A DNA stretch of 64,000 nucleotides from Butyricicoccus pullicaecorum DSM 23266 (GTDB taxonomy: Bacteria; Bacillota; Clostridia; Oscillospirales; Butyricicoccaceae): NCBI RefSeq assembly GCF_900167005.1, contig NZ_FUXW01000001.1, positions 620,001 through 684,000 of the forward strand, given 5' to 3'. Positions 45,133 through 56,020 of this stretch are shown in pieces. Both the position numbers and the translations under genes were made by a program. The stretch's first letter is position 1. Every line of letters starts with the position of its first letter. Below the pieces are notes generated by a model. The model saw only the letters and a program-made list of their open reading frames with translations, had not been told where the DNA came from and searched no databases.

Positions 45133-46745
45133 GTGTGTTCCTCCAGTGTCGGGGTGTGGTTGGGGATGGTGACGACGAAGGTCGTGCCGACCATGGGCAC
45201 CGACTCGACGCGGATGGTGCCGCCGCACGACTCGATGGCCTCACGCACCAGATACAGGCCGGTGCCGCGCTCCTTGCCCTTGGTCGAGTATCCGCGCTCG
45301 AAGATGTGGGACAGTACCTCGGGATTCATGCCCGGGCCGGTGTCGTCTACGCTCAAAATCAGTCCGAGATCTTCCTCACGGATGCTGACCGTGACTTCAC
45401 GGGACAGCGAAGTCGGCGCGTCGCGGAAGGCATCGAATGCGTTGTCGATCAGGTTGCCGAGGATGGTGATGTACAGGTCGGCACTTAGGTAGGAGCAGAG
45501 CGCGTGCACCTTGGTGGCCGGGTCGAGTTTGAGCTGGATGCCGAGCTCGGATGCGTGGCTCATCTTGCCGATGAGCAGGGCGGCGACCGATGGGTCGGCA
45601 ATGCGCTCGGCGATAAAGCCGATGGACTGAGAACGGGACTGGGTGATGTGCAGCACATATTCCTCGGCCTTATCGGCTTCGCCCAGTTCGAGCAGACCCA
45701 AGATGACGTGCAGTTTGTTCATAAAGTCGTGCATGTGGGCGCGCATGGCCTCGACGATGTGGCGTACACCGGTCAGATCTTCGGCCAGACGGGTGACCTC
45801 GGTGCGGTTGCGGAAGATGGCGACCGCGCCCTCGATGACGTTTCCGCGGCGCAGCGGGATGCGGTCGGACAAAATATGTACCTGTCGGCCAACATCGACG
45901 CTGACGCTGTACGCGCCCTCGCCGGTGCGGATGACGTCGAGCAGTCCGGTGTCGTTGTACAGCTCGTCAAGTGGACGATCCTGCCAGGTTTGTCCTTGCA
46001 GGTGGAGCATTTCCTGCGCCGCGGCATTGATATAGATAATATGTCCATTGGTGTCGACAGCCAGCACGCCCTCTTCAAGTGCTTCCAGAATGTCCATGCG
46101 CTGACAGAACAGGTCGGTCAGGTCGCTGGGTTCAAAACCGAGCAGCTCGCCTTTGAGGTGTTGAGTGAAGCGCAGCGAGAGGTAAATGCCGACCGCAAGC
46201 GCAATGATGGCGACAATGAGGTACTGACCGAGCGTAATGAACACCTGACTGTGAATTTCGCTCAGGTAGACACCGGCAGCGACCATGCCGATGACGTGTT
46301 TACCGGTCACGTCATAGACGGCAGCGTAGGCACAGCGCTCCATACCGGCGGGCGCCTTGCCGTCGGCTAAGATGACGCGGTCGCCGTCCTCCAGATGGGT
46401 GAGGGTATCCTCGGGCACACTGTTTTCCGCTGTGCCGGACACGCACACGATGCCGTTTGGATCGATGACCGCAATGACATCCAGCCGTGCCAGATCGTTG
46501 GCCGTGCGCTGCAGAAAGGCCGAAAGCACCTCAGGGGTATCCTGTCCAAGCAGACACCGGCGGGTGTGGTCCATATTTGCGACGATCTGTGCATTGGTCA
46601 AAAGGCGCTGATCGAGCGTGCGCTGTTCGCGCTGCAAGGTCAAAACCAGCGTGCTGCCCAGTGCGATGACCAGCGTCAGCGCGATGCCTAAAATGCTGTA
46701 TACCATAGCCCGACGGCGCAGCGTCGGCGGGCGATTGGGCTTCAT
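45117..46745 (-). CDS. CitA/DcuS-type sensor histidine kinase
   Basis: A kinase of 542 aa. One membrane helix at about 15-36, an extracytoplasmic PAS/sCache domain (37-170) with VIAVIDPNGIVCVSG and YDVTGKHVIGMVAAGVYLSE, a second helix at about 172-192, a cytoplasmic PAS (GVLAVDTNGHIIYINAAAQE), the SPOB-type phospho-acceptor segment MRAHMHDFMNKLHVILGLLE and a HATPase with NLIDNAFDA and DDTGPGM. This class senses citrate or C4-dicarboxylates. No matching transporter lies next to it, so the ligand and target are open. Confidence 0.92.
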   Translation of the reverse strand: MKPNRPPTLRRRAMVYSILGIALTLVIALGSTLVLTLQREQRTLDQRLLTNAQIVANMDHTRRCLLGQDTPEVLSAFLQRTANDLARLDVIAVIDPNGIVCVSGTAENSVPEDTLTHLEDGDRVILADGKAPAGMERCAYAAVYDVTGKHVIGMVAAGVYLSEIHSQVFITLGQYLIVAIIALAVGIYLSLRFTQHLKGELLGFEPSDLTDLFCQRMDILEALEEGVLAVDTNGHIIYINAAAQEMLHLQGQTWQDRPLDELYNDTGLLDVIRTGEGAYSVSVDVGRQVHILSDRIPLRRGNVIEGAVAIFRNRTEVTRLAEDLTGVRHIVEAMRAHMHDFMNKLHVILGLLELGEADKAEEYVLHITQSRSQSIGFIAERIADPSVAALLIGKMSHASELGIQLKLDPATKVHALCSYLSADLYITILGNLIDNAFDAFRDAPTSLSREVTVSIREEDLGLILSVDDTGPGMNPEVLSHIFERGYSTKGKERGTGLYLVREAIESCGGTIRVESVPMVGTTFVVTIPNHTPTLEEHTCTKL

Positions 46746-46783
46746 CGGAACATTCCCCCTCTACTCCGTGCAATGATGCATCC

Positions 46784-46812
46784 ATTATAGACTCTTTGTG
46801 CAATGTTATCAA
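46784..46812 (-). promoter_or_regulatory. Promoter of the two-component operon
   Basis: On the minus strand TTGATA (46807-46812), 17 bases, TATAAT (46784-46789). Confidence 0.75.
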
Positions 46813-46878
46813 TTCCCTTCTCTGGATTTTTACTTTTTCGACAAAACGACCCCTTTTATTTTTTTTACTTTTTTAAGG

Positions 46879-46907
46879 TTGTGTTTCCAGAATATGGGGT
46901 CTACAAT
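46879..46907 (+). promoter_or_regulatory. Promoter of the ATP synthase operon
   Basis: TTGTGT (46879-46884), 17 bases, TACAAT (46902-46907), about 40 bases before atpB. A T-rich stretch lies upstream (46838-46874). Confidence 0.7.
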
Positions 46908-46947
46908 AGGCGACGTTCAAAAACAAGCAGGGAAGGAGTGAGGATTT

Positions 46948-47634
46948 TTGGAGGATATCAAGGCAGAGCTTGTCGCGCAGCTGCAAAACAAGACGGCGTT
47001 TGAGATCCCGATTTTTGGCGGGATCGCGATTCCGCAGTCGGTGGCAGTGAGCTGGGGCATCATCATTCTGCTGACCGCGCTTGCCATCTTTCTGACACGC
47101 GGCATGCAGCTCAGGCCAACCGGCAAGCGGCAGATGATTGCCGAATGGCTGGTCGGATTTATCAACGATTTCTGCAAGGACTCGCTGGGGCATCACTGGC
47201 GCACGTTCGCACCGTACCTCGGTTCGGTCGGTCTGTATCTGGCCTGTGCCAACCTGTCCGGTCTGTTCGGAGTCACCCCGCCGACCAAAGACCTCAACGT
47301 GACAGCCGGTCTTGCGCTGATGAGCGTGGTTCTGATCTACGGCGCGAGCTTCCGCGTGCACGGTCTGGGAGGCGGACTGAAAAAGTTTGCCGAGCCGGTC
47401 GCGATTGTCGCACCGCTCAATATCTTAGAGATCGGAATTCGACCGCTGTCGCTGTGTATGCGACTGTTTGGCAACATCTTCGCCGGTTTCGTCATTATGG
47501 AGCTGATTAAGATGGTCATTCCTGTGGTATTGCCCATCCCGTTCAGCCTGTACTTTGACGTATTCGACGGCATGATTCAGGCAGTTGTATTCGTGTTCCT
47601 GACGACGCTTTTCCTGGCCGAGTCCATCGAGTGA
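46948..47634 (+). CDS. atpB: ATP synthase F0 subunit a (AtpB)
   Basis: Subunit a (228 aa) forms the ion half-channels next to the c ring. About five to six helices are seen; the essential Arg lies in LNILEIGIRPLSLCMRLFGN (IRPLSLCMRLFGN helix), and the end has VVFVFLTTLFLAESIE. TTG 46948 is the start, 7 bases after AAGGAGTG; no ATG fits. It is the first gene of the operon; no atpI is seen. Confidence 0.95.
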   Translation: MEDIKAELVAQLQNKTAFEIPIFGGIAIPQSVAVSWGIIILLTALAIFLTRGMQLRPTGKRQMIAEWLVGFINDFCKDSLGHHWRTFAPYLGSVGLYLACANLSGLFGVTPPTKDLNVTAGLALMSVVLIYGASFRVHGLGGGLKKFAEPVAIVAPLNILEIGIRPLSLCMRLFGNIFAGFVIMELIKMVIPVVLPIPFSLYFDVFDGMIQAVVFVFLTTLFLAESIE

Positions 47635-47685
47635 GCACATCCAAAAACGTAAGTAAACACATCATTTCTAAGGAGGAACTTTATC

Positions 47686-47901
47686 ATGGGTATCGCAATT
47701 GGAGCAGGCATCGCCGTTCTGACCGGTCTGGGTGCCGGCGTAGGTATCGGTCTGGCAACCGCAAAGTCTTCGGAGGCAATCGCACGCCAGCCTGAGGCAG
47801 CAGGTCAGATCAGCAAGAACCTGATTCTTGGCTGTGCACTGGCCGAGGCAACCGCAATTTACGGCTTCCTGATCGCCATTCTGCTCATCTTCATGAGCTG
47901 A
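47686..47901 (+). CDS. atpE: ATP synthase F0 subunit c (AtpE), proton type
   Basis: Subunit c (71 aa) has two helices joined by the loop ARQPEA. The ion-binding carboxylate is Glu54 in ALAEATAIYG. Sodium-binding c subunits have Gln in the first helix (GVGQGY) and Ser after the Glu; here these are Ile21 (GVGIGL) and Ala55. So proton coupling is predicted. AAGGAGG precedes the ATG. Confidence 0.95.
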   Translation: MGIAIGAGIAVLTGLGAGVGIGLATAKSSEAIARQPEAAGQISKNLILGCALAEATAIYGFLIAILLIFMS

Positions 47902-47917
47902 TTGGAGGCGGCTGACC

Positions 47918-48406
47918 GTGCTTCTGAATATCAATGCAAATGTGATCTGGACGGTCGTTGACCTGCTGATTCTGTTTTTGCTGATGAAAAAATTCCTGTT
48001 CGGTCCGGTGACCGCCATGCTTGACCAGCGTGCCGCAGCCATCAACGCCGATTTGGACGATGCCAAGGCGCAGAAGCAGGCGGCAGACGTACTGCTTGCC
48101 GACCATGAGCGTCAGATCGGTGAGGCGAGAGCCGAGGCAGGCCGCATTGTGGCCGATGCCAAGCGCCGCGCCGAGGCAGCCTATGAGCAGAAACTTGCGC
48201 AGGCGCAGGAGGAGATTCAGCGCATGCAGCAGCAGGCCGCGCGTCAGATTGAGGCCGACCGCCGTGCCATGCTGGCACAGACCCGCCGCGAGATCGCTCG
48301 TCTGTCGCTTTTGGCGGCTTCCAAGGTCGCGCAGCAGCGCATGGACGCGGACAACGAGTTCGCGCTGGTCGATGACTTCCTGTCGGAAATGGAGGATGCG
48401 TCATGA
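47918..48406 (+). CDS. atpF: ATP synthase F0 subunit b (AtpF)
   Basis: Subunit b (162 aa) is the outer stalk: one membrane helix at about 5-25 (VIWTVVDLLILFLLMKKFLF) and a long Ala/Gln/Arg-rich coiled coil (ADHERQIGEARAEAGRIVAD onward). GTG start 47918 behind GGAGGCGG. The stop overlaps the atpH start (ATGA). Confidence 0.94.
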   Translation: MLLNINANVIWTVVDLLILFLLMKKFLFGPVTAMLDQRAAAINADLDDAKAQKQAADVLLADHERQIGEARAEAGRIVADAKRRAEAAYEQKLAQAQEEIQRMQQQAARQIEADRRAMLAQTRREIARLSLLAASKVAQQRMDADNEFALVDDFLSEMEDAS

Positions 48407-48927
48407 GTGAGACCGCGTATCGCTACGCCGCCGCGCTTCGCCGCACCGACTGCCGAGCGGATGTGTTTCTCACATCCGCTCGCGCCATACCTGCCCAGAG
48501 CGAACTATGGCAGGTGATGATCGACCCGTCGATCGGACTGCGCGAAAAACATGCGGTCTTAGACCGCTTACCCGAACTCAAAGAGCAGCCCATGCTGCGA
48601 AATTTCTATAAATTGCTGGTCGATAAGAAGCGTTTTTCCATGCTGCCCGAGATTGCCGATGCCTACCACGACATTCTGCTGCACGAGCGGGGTGAGAGCG
48701 TGTGCACACTGCGCTGTGTGCGCGTTCCCGATGACCAGCGCCTGTCTGCCATCGCCCGCACGCTGTGCCGTCAGCACAAACTGCGCGGCGTGGAGATGCA
48801 CGTCGTGCTTGACCCCGACCTCATCGGCGGTTTTGTCATCGAGATCGACGGCGTGACCTATGATAAGAGTGTGCGCGGCCAGATTGCAGGCATGGCGCAA
48901 CGCATTCAAAGAGGTGAAAGAAATTGA
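48403..48927 (+). CDS. atpH: ATP synthase F1 subunit delta (AtpH)
   Basis: Subunit delta (174 aa) joins the stalk to the top of F1. It has [17 protein letters not shown] at the start, [20 protein letters not shown] in the middle and the C-terminal [20 protein letters not shown] typical of the family. The sequence is less conserved than other subunits. Overlaps atpF and atpA by four bases or fewer. Confidence 0.92.
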   Translation: MSETAYRYAAALRRTDCRADVFLTSARAIPAQSELWQVMIDPSIGLREKHAVLDRLPELKEQPMLRNFYKLLVDKKRFSMLPEIADAYHDILLHERGESVCTLRCVRVPDDQRLSAIARTLCRQHKLRGVEMHVVLDPDLIGGFVIEIDGVTYDKSVRGQIAGMAQRIQRGERN

Positions 48928-50441
48928 ATTCTTCCGAAGAGATTATCTCGATTCTGCAAGAAGAAATCGAGTCTTATGATACAAGAACCCAGCGCAGCGA
49001 GACCGGTGTTGTGCTGGAAATCGGTGACGGTATCGCCACGGTTTACGGCCTGGACAAGGCGGTATATGGCGAGCTGGTCGAGTTTGACACCGGTGCACGC
49101 GGCATCGTGCTCAATCTGGAGCGCGACTGCGTGGGTATCGTCCTGCTCGGCGCCGAGACCGGCCTGCACGAAGGTTCGGTCGTTCGCCGCACCGGCCGTG
49201 CAGCAGATGTCGGTGTCGGTGATGCTCTGATCGGCCGCACGGTCGATGCACTGGGTACGCCGATTGACGGTCTGGGCCCCATCGAGACCACCGAGACCCG
49301 CCCGATCGAGCACGAAGCCTCGGGCGTCATCTCGCGTGAGCCGGTCAATGTACCGCTTCAGACCGGTATTCTGGCAATCGATGCCATGGTGCCGATTGGC
49401 CGCGGTCAGCGTGAGCTGATCATCGGTGACCGCCAGACCGGTAAGACCGCGATTGCCGTGGACACCATCTTGAACCAGAAGGGACAGGACGTCATCTGCA
49501 TCTACGTCGCCATCGGTCAGAAGGCATCCACCATCGCCAAGCTGCGCGGCACGCTGGCACAGCACGGTGCGATGGATTATACCATCATCGTATCCTCTCC
49601 GGCGAGTGACCCGGCACCGCTTCAGTACATTGCACCGTACGCGGGCACCGCGATGGGTGAATATTTTATGAGTCAGGGCAAGGACGTACTGATCGTGTAC
49701 GATGACCTGTCCAAGCACGCGGTTGCTTACCGTACTCTGTCGCTGCTGCTGCATCGTTCTCCCGGCCGTGAGGCATATCCGGGCGACGTTTTCTATCTGC
49801 ACTCCCGTCTGCTCGAGCGTTCCTGCCGTCTGACCAAGGAGTACGGCGGTGGTTCCATGACCGCGCTGCCCATCATTGAGACCCAGGCAGGCGACGTTTC
49901 GGCTTATATTCCGACCAACGTCATTTCCATCACCGACGGCCAGATTTATCTGGAAAGCGACCTGTTCTTCTCGGGTATGCGTCCGGCAGTCAATGTCGGC
50001 CTGTCGGTTTCCCGTGTCGGCGGTGCCGCACAGACCAAGGCCATCAAAAAGACCGCAGGTACGCTGCGTATCGATCTGGCGCGCTTCCGCGAACTGGAAG
50101 TCTTCACCCAGTTCAGCTCGGACCTGGATGCTGCGACCCAGCAGGCGCTCGATCACGGTAAACGCCTGATGGAGATTTTAAAGCAGCCGCTGTACCAGCC
50201 CAAGCCGGTCAACCGCATGGTTGTTATTCTCTATATCGCAACCGGCGGCCTGCTGTCCGACGTTCCGCTTGACCGCGTGCGCACCTTCACCGAAGAGTTC
50301 ACCGATGCGTTTGCGGCGGCAAAGCCCGAGGTGATGGACGAGATTGCCCAGACCGGTGCGCTGTCGGGCGCGGCAGCCGAGGTCATCCGCACCGAGCTTG
50401 CGGCATATAAGGAACAGGTGAGCGCGCAATGGCAACAATAA
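48924..50441 (+). CDS. atpA: ATP synthase F1 subunit alpha (AtpA)
   Basis: Subunit alpha (505 aa) has the non-catalytic nucleotide site: Walker [37 protein letters not shown], and the family signature [17 protein letters not shown]. The TTG start 48924 shares bases with the atpH stop (TTGA), so it is translationally coupled; GAGGTGAAAG precedes it. Normal length. Confidence 0.97.
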   Translation: MNSSEEIISILQEEIESYDTRTQRSETGVVLEIGDGIATVYGLDKAVYGELVEFDTGARGIVLNLERDCVGIVLLGAETGLHEGSVVRRTGRAADVGVGDALIGRTVDALGTPIDGLGPIETTETRPIEHEASGVISREPVNVPLQTGILAIDAMVPIGRGQRELIIGDRQTGKTAIAVDTILNQKGQDVICIYVAIGQKASTIAKLRGTLAQHGAMDYTIIVSSPASDPAPLQYIAPYAGTAMGEYFMSQGKDVLIVYDDLSKHAVAYRTLSLLLHRSPGREAYPGDVFYLHSRLLERSCRLTKEYGGGSMTALPIIETQAGDVSAYIPTNVISITDGQIYLESDLFFSGMRPAVNVGLSVSRVGGAAQTKAIKKTAGTLRIDLARFRELEVFTQFSSDLDAATQQALDHGKRLMEILKQPLYQPKPVNRMVVILYIATGGLLSDVPLDRVRTFTEEFTDAFAAAKPEVMDEIAQTGALSGAAAEVIRTELAAYKEQVSAQWQQ

Positions 50442-51391
50442 AAGAGATCCGCACGCGCATGAAGAGCGTAGAACAGACGCTCAAAATCACAAACGCGATG
50501 TATTTGATCTCGTCTTCCAAGCTGCGCCGCGCCAGACAGATGCTGTCTGACGTGCAGCCCTATTTCCAGAAGATTACCGAGACCATTTCGGATATCCTGC
50601 ACCACTCGCCCGAGATCGAGCACTGCTTCTTCGACAAGCGTCCGCACAAGAAGGGTGCCGAGCGCAAGGTCGGCTATGTCGTCATCACGGGTGATAAGGG
50701 TCTGGCCGGTGCCTATAACCATAACATTATTAAACTCACCGAGCAGCTGGTCGCGCAGACACCGGGCGCGATTGTGTTCCCGGTCGGACAGTTTGGACGC
50801 AATTATTTTATCACGCACGGCGTGATCGAACAGGATGACGAGAGCTTTCTGTACACCGTACAGGACCCCACGACTCACCGTGCCATGGAGATGAGTGAAT
50901 TTTTGCTCGGACAGTTTACCCGCGGGGAGCTGGACGAAGTATATATCATTTACACCGAGATGGTATCCTCGGTGCGACTGGAACCCACCGTGCGCAAGCT
51001 GCTGCCGCTCGACGTGGATGCGTTCCCGTGGAAGCCGCGCACACCTGAGCTGTATCACCAGACGGTCGAATACGTCCCGTCGGCAAAGAGCGTCCTGAGT
51101 CAGCTGGTACCTGGCTATGCAAAGGGCATCCTGTTCGGTGCGCTGGTCGAGTCCTTTTGCAGCGAGCAGAACGCCCGCATGACCGCGATGGACTCCTCGA
51201 CCAAGAATGCCCGCGAAATGCTGCGCGCACTTTCGCTGGTCTATAACCGGGTGCGCCAGTCGGCCATTACCCAGGAAATCACCGAGATCGTAGGTGGTTC
51301 GCAGCAGAAAAAGCAGACACCGGTGCCGAAAAAGCACGAAAACTGTGTGCGCGTGATTCATTTTGACGCCGCAGGCAATGTCCTGCCGTGA
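50429..51391 (+). CDS. atpG: ATP synthase F1 subunit gamma (AtpG)
   Basis: Subunit gamma (320 aa) is the rotating shaft. N-terminal [20 protein letters not shown] and C-terminal [20 protein letters not shown] with [12 protein letters not shown] are conserved; [15 protein letters not shown] is the central motif. It is longer than the usual 285-295 residues, with a C-terminal extension after EIVGG ([16 protein letters not shown] and on, about 25 residues) of unknown use. Start overlaps atpA. Confidence 0.94.
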   Translation: MATIKEIRTRMKSVEQTLKITNAMYLISSSKLRRARQMLSDVQPYFQKITETISDILHHSPEIEHCFFDKRPHKKGAERKVGYVVITGDKGLAGAYNHNIIKLTEQLVAQTPGAIVFPVGQFGRNYFITHGVIEQDDESFLYTVQDPTTHRAMEMSEFLLGQFTRGELDEVYIIYTEMVSSVRLEPTVRKLLPLDVDAFPWKPRTPELYHQTVEYVPSAKSVLSQLVPGYAKGILFGALVESFCSEQNARMTAMDSSTKNAREMLRALSLVYNRVRQSAITQEITEIVGGSQQKKQTPVPKKHENCVRVIHFDAAGNVLP

Positions 51392-51411
51392 TCGTTCATT
51401 TCAGAAAGTGA

Positions 51412-52820
<1,409 letters not shown>

Positions 52821-52821
<1 letters not shown>

Positions 52822-53222
52822 TGGCAGCACAGTTTGAACTGGAGATCCTGACCCCGGAACGTCAGTTCTTTGTCGGACTGGCCGAGGCCATCGTCCTGCC
52901 CAGCATTGACGGCTCGTACGGCGTGCAGGCCGGACATGAACCGGTCGTCATCGCGGTCGAACCGGGTGAATTGCAGTACCAGATCGATGGTGTTTGGCAC
53001 CGTGCGGCGGTCGGACAGGGCTTTGCCGAGATCATGCCCGAGTATGTCATTTTGCTGGCTGCGACGGCTGAGCATCCCGAGGAGATCGACGAGGCACGCG
53101 CACGCCGCGCCAAGGAACGCGCCGAGGAGCGTTTGCGCCAGAAGCAGAGCTTGCAGGAGTATTACCGCTCCAAAGCCGCACTGGCACGCGCTATGGCACG
53201 ACTCAAAACCCGCGTCAAGTAA
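52821..53222 (+). CDS. atpC: ATP synthase F1 subunit epsilon (AtpC)
   Basis: Subunit epsilon (133 aa) regulates and couples rotation. The N-terminal beta sandwich has FELEILTPERQFFVGLAEAI and SIDGSYGVQAGHEPVVIAVE; the C-terminal part (ARARRAKERAEERLRQKQSL) is the two-helix inhibitory arm. It is the last gene of the atpBEFHAGDC operon and is followed by a terminator. Confidence 0.95.
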
Positions 53223-53238
53223 AGACTTGTTTTCTCAG

Positions 53239-53270
53239 ACGGAGCACAGAATTTGTGCTCCGTTTTTTTT
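53239..53270 (+). terminator. Intrinsic terminator of the ATP synthase operon
   Basis: A perfect 10-bp stem (53239-53248 with 53254-53263), loop of five, then eight T. Confidence 0.95.
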
Positions 53271-53380
53271 GCCGTACAGACCGATCTAGCAGCACACACA
53301 CGAAAAAATGCGGTTGAGCTGAGCGCAGCATGTGTGATAAGATAACAATAAGTACAGATTGCGGCAAAGAGAGAGAAGCT

Positions 53381-55774
53381 ATGAATTACTTAGAGGGAAT
53401 GCAGTACAAAATCAAGACGGCAGCCGAGGAAAATTGGCATTTTCACCCGGAATTGGAGTTCATCTTTGTCATTGAGGGACAGATTCGGCTGGAAATGCAG
53501 GGTAGAAACGACCTGTTGAAAAAGCATGATGTGGTGCTCATCAATGCGGGCACACAGCATGCCATCCGCGTGCAGGAAAAGGCGATCGTGTGCGTGGTCA
53601 ATTATTCCTGGCAGCTGCTGTCGACCATGTTGGGCGGAGAAGAGAGCGTGTTTGCCTGCAACAGTGCCGCCGAACATAAGCGCTCCTACCTCAAATTGCA
53701 GGCTATTTTTCAGCAGCTGGTCTATCACGCGGTCAGCCGCAAGCACAAGACAAACTGCATCGAGCAGAGCTTGCTGTATCGTCTGCTCGACGAGCTGGTC
53801 GAATACTATTTACAGGGCACCAGACTGCATGATTCGCAGGAAGATTTGCGGCTGCACAAAATTCTGCGCTATGTCGGTGCCAATTTCCAGAGCAATATCA
53901 GCCTGTCGGCGCTGGCCGACGAGATGTTTGTCTCGACGTCCACGCTGTCGCGCTTCTTTCGCAAGAAGACCGGTATCTATTTTGCCGATTATGTCAATCA
54001 GGTGCGGTTGGACTACGCCGCGCAGGAGCTTGGATTGACCGACAAAAATGTGACGCAGATCGCAGTAGACAGCGGTTTTTCTAACCTGTCGGCGTTTAAC
54101 CGTGTCTTTCGCGAGATGTACGGGATGACGCCGTCCGACTACCGCAAGCAGAGCAAAGAGAGCCTCAAAGAGCAGAATACAGAGGAAACCGCCCTCAAAG
54201 AGCAGCTCAAAGACCAACTGGAATTTGAAATTCTGGAAAATACCCAGCGTCCCGCGGCAGCGGTCGTGCAGGTGCAGGCGGATGTCGGCAGGGGAGAGTC
54301 GTACAGCAAGGTGTGGAACTTGACCATGAATGCCGGGTCGTGCAATACGCTTTTGCTGTCCAACATGCAGCAGCATGTATTGTATCTGGCCGAACATTTG
54401 GGATTTCGGTACGTGCGTATGTGGAATGTCTTCTCGGTGCCCATGATGATCACCGATGGCAAGCACATGGGCGGATATCAATATGATCGACTGGACATTG
54501 TGCTGGATTTTCTGGTCGAGCACCATCTGATTCCATTTTTGGATATGGGTGTACGTCCCAACGCGGCAGCCAAGGCAGAGGGCAAGGCGGTCTTTTTTGA
54601 GAGCGAGAGCGTGCAGTTTATGTCCCGTGCCGCATGGGAGGCGATGGTCGCTAATTTCATTCAGCATGTCGTCAAGCGCTACGGTGTAGATGTTGTGAGT
54701 GAATGGATTTTTGAGCTGGCCTATGACACTGTCCACATTCCCGAGAGTAACTGTTATCAGGATGATGCGTATGATAACGTGACTGCGTTCTGCTACCTGT
54801 ACCGGCAGCTCAAGGCGGTATCGCAGAACATTCAGGTCGGCGGACCAGGCGCGATTATCGGTTGGCGCGATGCGGATACCCGGGATTTCTTGCAGCGCGT
54901 ACAGGAAAATGGTTGCATTCCAGATTTCGCCTCTGCCTTTCTCTTTCCCTATGAAACGGCAATCGAAGATGGCAACATCATGCGCCGGCGCGTCACCAAC
55001 GTCGACAATGAGCGCGAGCAGATCGCATATTTTCGCGAAATGGTCGCGCAGAGCGGCCTTGACTGCAAAATTTATATTTCCGAGTGGAATAACTCGCTGT
55101 CCAACCGCGATTATCTCAATGACAGCTGTTTCCGTGCGGCCTATCTCACGGAAAAGATCGAACAGTTGTGGGGCGAGGTGGACATGCTGGGGCTGTGGAT
55201 GGCATCCGACTGGGTCAGCAACTACTACGACACGGGCAGCCGCATTGCAAACGGCGGCAGCGGACTTTTGACCAAAGACCTCATTCACAAGCCGGTATAC
55301 TACGCACTCAAGTTTTTGAGCAGCATGGGCGACAGCCTGATTGACAAGGGCAAGGGCTATCTGATGACCCGCCGTGAGCAACAGGACTACTACATTCTTT
55401 GCTATAACTTCAAGTGGTACGATTGCAGCTACTTTGTCAGCCGGGAGGACATCGACGACCCGGCGGTGATTCCTACTCTATTCCAGGACAGCGACCCGCT
55501 GACCTTCAAATTCCAGCTGCAAGACCTGCCGTTTGATCGTTGCGTGATCAAAAAGCGTCTGGTCAGTCCCAAAGAGGGCATGATTTTGACCGAGTGGAGC
55601 AAATTCCAGTATGCACTGACGTTAGATGCGCCCGATGTGCAATATATCCGGCAGGCTTGTTTCCCGCGCATGTCGATGGAGCGCATGCAGGCACAGGGAC
55701 ATACGTTATCATTCGAGACGGTTTTGCAGCCGCATGAGGTCATGCTGATTCATATTTACCGCGATTTTGACTGA
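53381..55774 (+). CDS. AraC-type regulator fused to a GH39-like domain
   Basis: A protein of 797 aa. Residues 1-80 are a cupin-type sensor (ENWHFHPELEFIFVIEGQIR), 155-255 an AraC helix-turn-helix pair (NISLSALADEMFVSTSTLSR; VTQIAVDSGFSNLSAFNRVF), and 300-797 a GH39 beta-xylosidase-like barrel. In active GH39 enzymes the acid/base lies in a WNEP motif; here the matching place reads FELAYDT (Asp449 for Glu). The nucleophile region ISEWNNS (Glu568) is kept. I infer a sensor that binds a glycoside rather than a normal hydrolase. ATG 53381 follows GAGAGAGAAG. It stands directly before the glycoside operon and is the likely activator. Confidence 0.88.
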   Translation: MNYLEGMQYKIKTAAEENWHFHPELEFIFVIEGQIRLEMQGRNDLLKKHDVVLINAGTQHAIRVQEKAIVCVVNYSWQLLSTMLGGEESVFACNSAAEHKRSYLKLQAIFQQLVYHAVSRKHKTNCIEQSLLYRLLDELVEYYLQGTRLHDSQEDLRLHKILRYVGANFQSNISLSALADEMFVSTSTLSRFFRKKTGIYFADYVNQVRLDYAAQELGLTDKNVTQIAVDSGFSNLSAFNRVFREMYGMTPSDYRKQSKESLKEQNTEETALKEQLKDQLEFEILENTQRPAAAVVQVQADVGRGESYSKVWNLTMNAGSCNTLLLSNMQQHVLYLAEHLGFRYVRMWNVFSVPMMITDGKHMGGYQYDRLDIVLDFLVEHHLIPFLDMGVRPNAAAKAEGKAVFFESESVQFMSRAAWEAMVANFIQHVVKRYGVDVVSEWIFELAYDTVHIPESNCYQDDAYDNVTAFCYLYRQLKAVSQNIQVGGPGAIIGWRDADTRDFLQRVQENGCIPDFASAFLFPYETAIEDGNIMRRRVTNVDNEREQIAYFREMVAQSGLDCKIYISEWNNSLSNRDYLNDSCFRAAYLTEKIEQLWGEVDMLGLWMASDWVSNYYDTGSRIANGGSGLLTKDLIHKPVYYALKFLSSMGDSLIDKGKGYLMTRREQQDYYILCYNFKWYDCSYFVSREDIDDPAVIPTLFQDSDPLTFKFQLQDLPFDRCVIKKRLVSPKEGMILTEWSKFQYALTLDAPDVQYIRQACFPRMSMERMQAQGHTLSFETVLQPHEVMLIHIYRDFD

Positions 55775-55830
55775 TTTTTGCCCGATTAGAGCGGCAGCAG
55801 GGACAAAACAGAATATTTACCTTCTCAGGG

Positions 55831-55872
55831 AGCGTGCAACAAATGAATGCCATTTGTTGCACGCTTCTTTTT
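55831..55872 (+). terminator. Intrinsic terminator after the AraC-GH39 gene
   Basis: A perfect 15-bp stem (55831-55845 with 55851-55865), loop AATGC, then TCTTTTTG. It separates the regulator from the transporter operon. Confidence 0.93.
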
Positions 55873-55943
55873 GTTTTGCTGGATTTGTAAAAATAAGGCA
55901 AAGAAATGGAAATGAGAAGGAAGTGAGTTGTGCACAAAGACGA

Positions 55944-55949
55944 TATACT
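55944..55949 (+). promoter_or_regulatory. -10 box of the glycoside operon, poor -35
   Basis: TATACT lies about 70 bases before the transporter start, but the place 17 bases upstream reads AAGTGA, far from TTGACA. A weak -35 box is what one expects of a promoter needing an AraC-type activator. The -10 call is tentative. Confidence 0.4.
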
Positions 55950-56020
55950 GAATACATCCAAAGGAGATCTCGATACTGGATGCTCGAAGAGAAAGAAAGC
56001 ATTTGAAAGGAAGTTCAGAG

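Noticed and set aside
47686-47901. Sodium-type ATP synthase
   Set aside because: The Gln in helix 1 and Ser after the ion-binding Glu are absent in subunit c.
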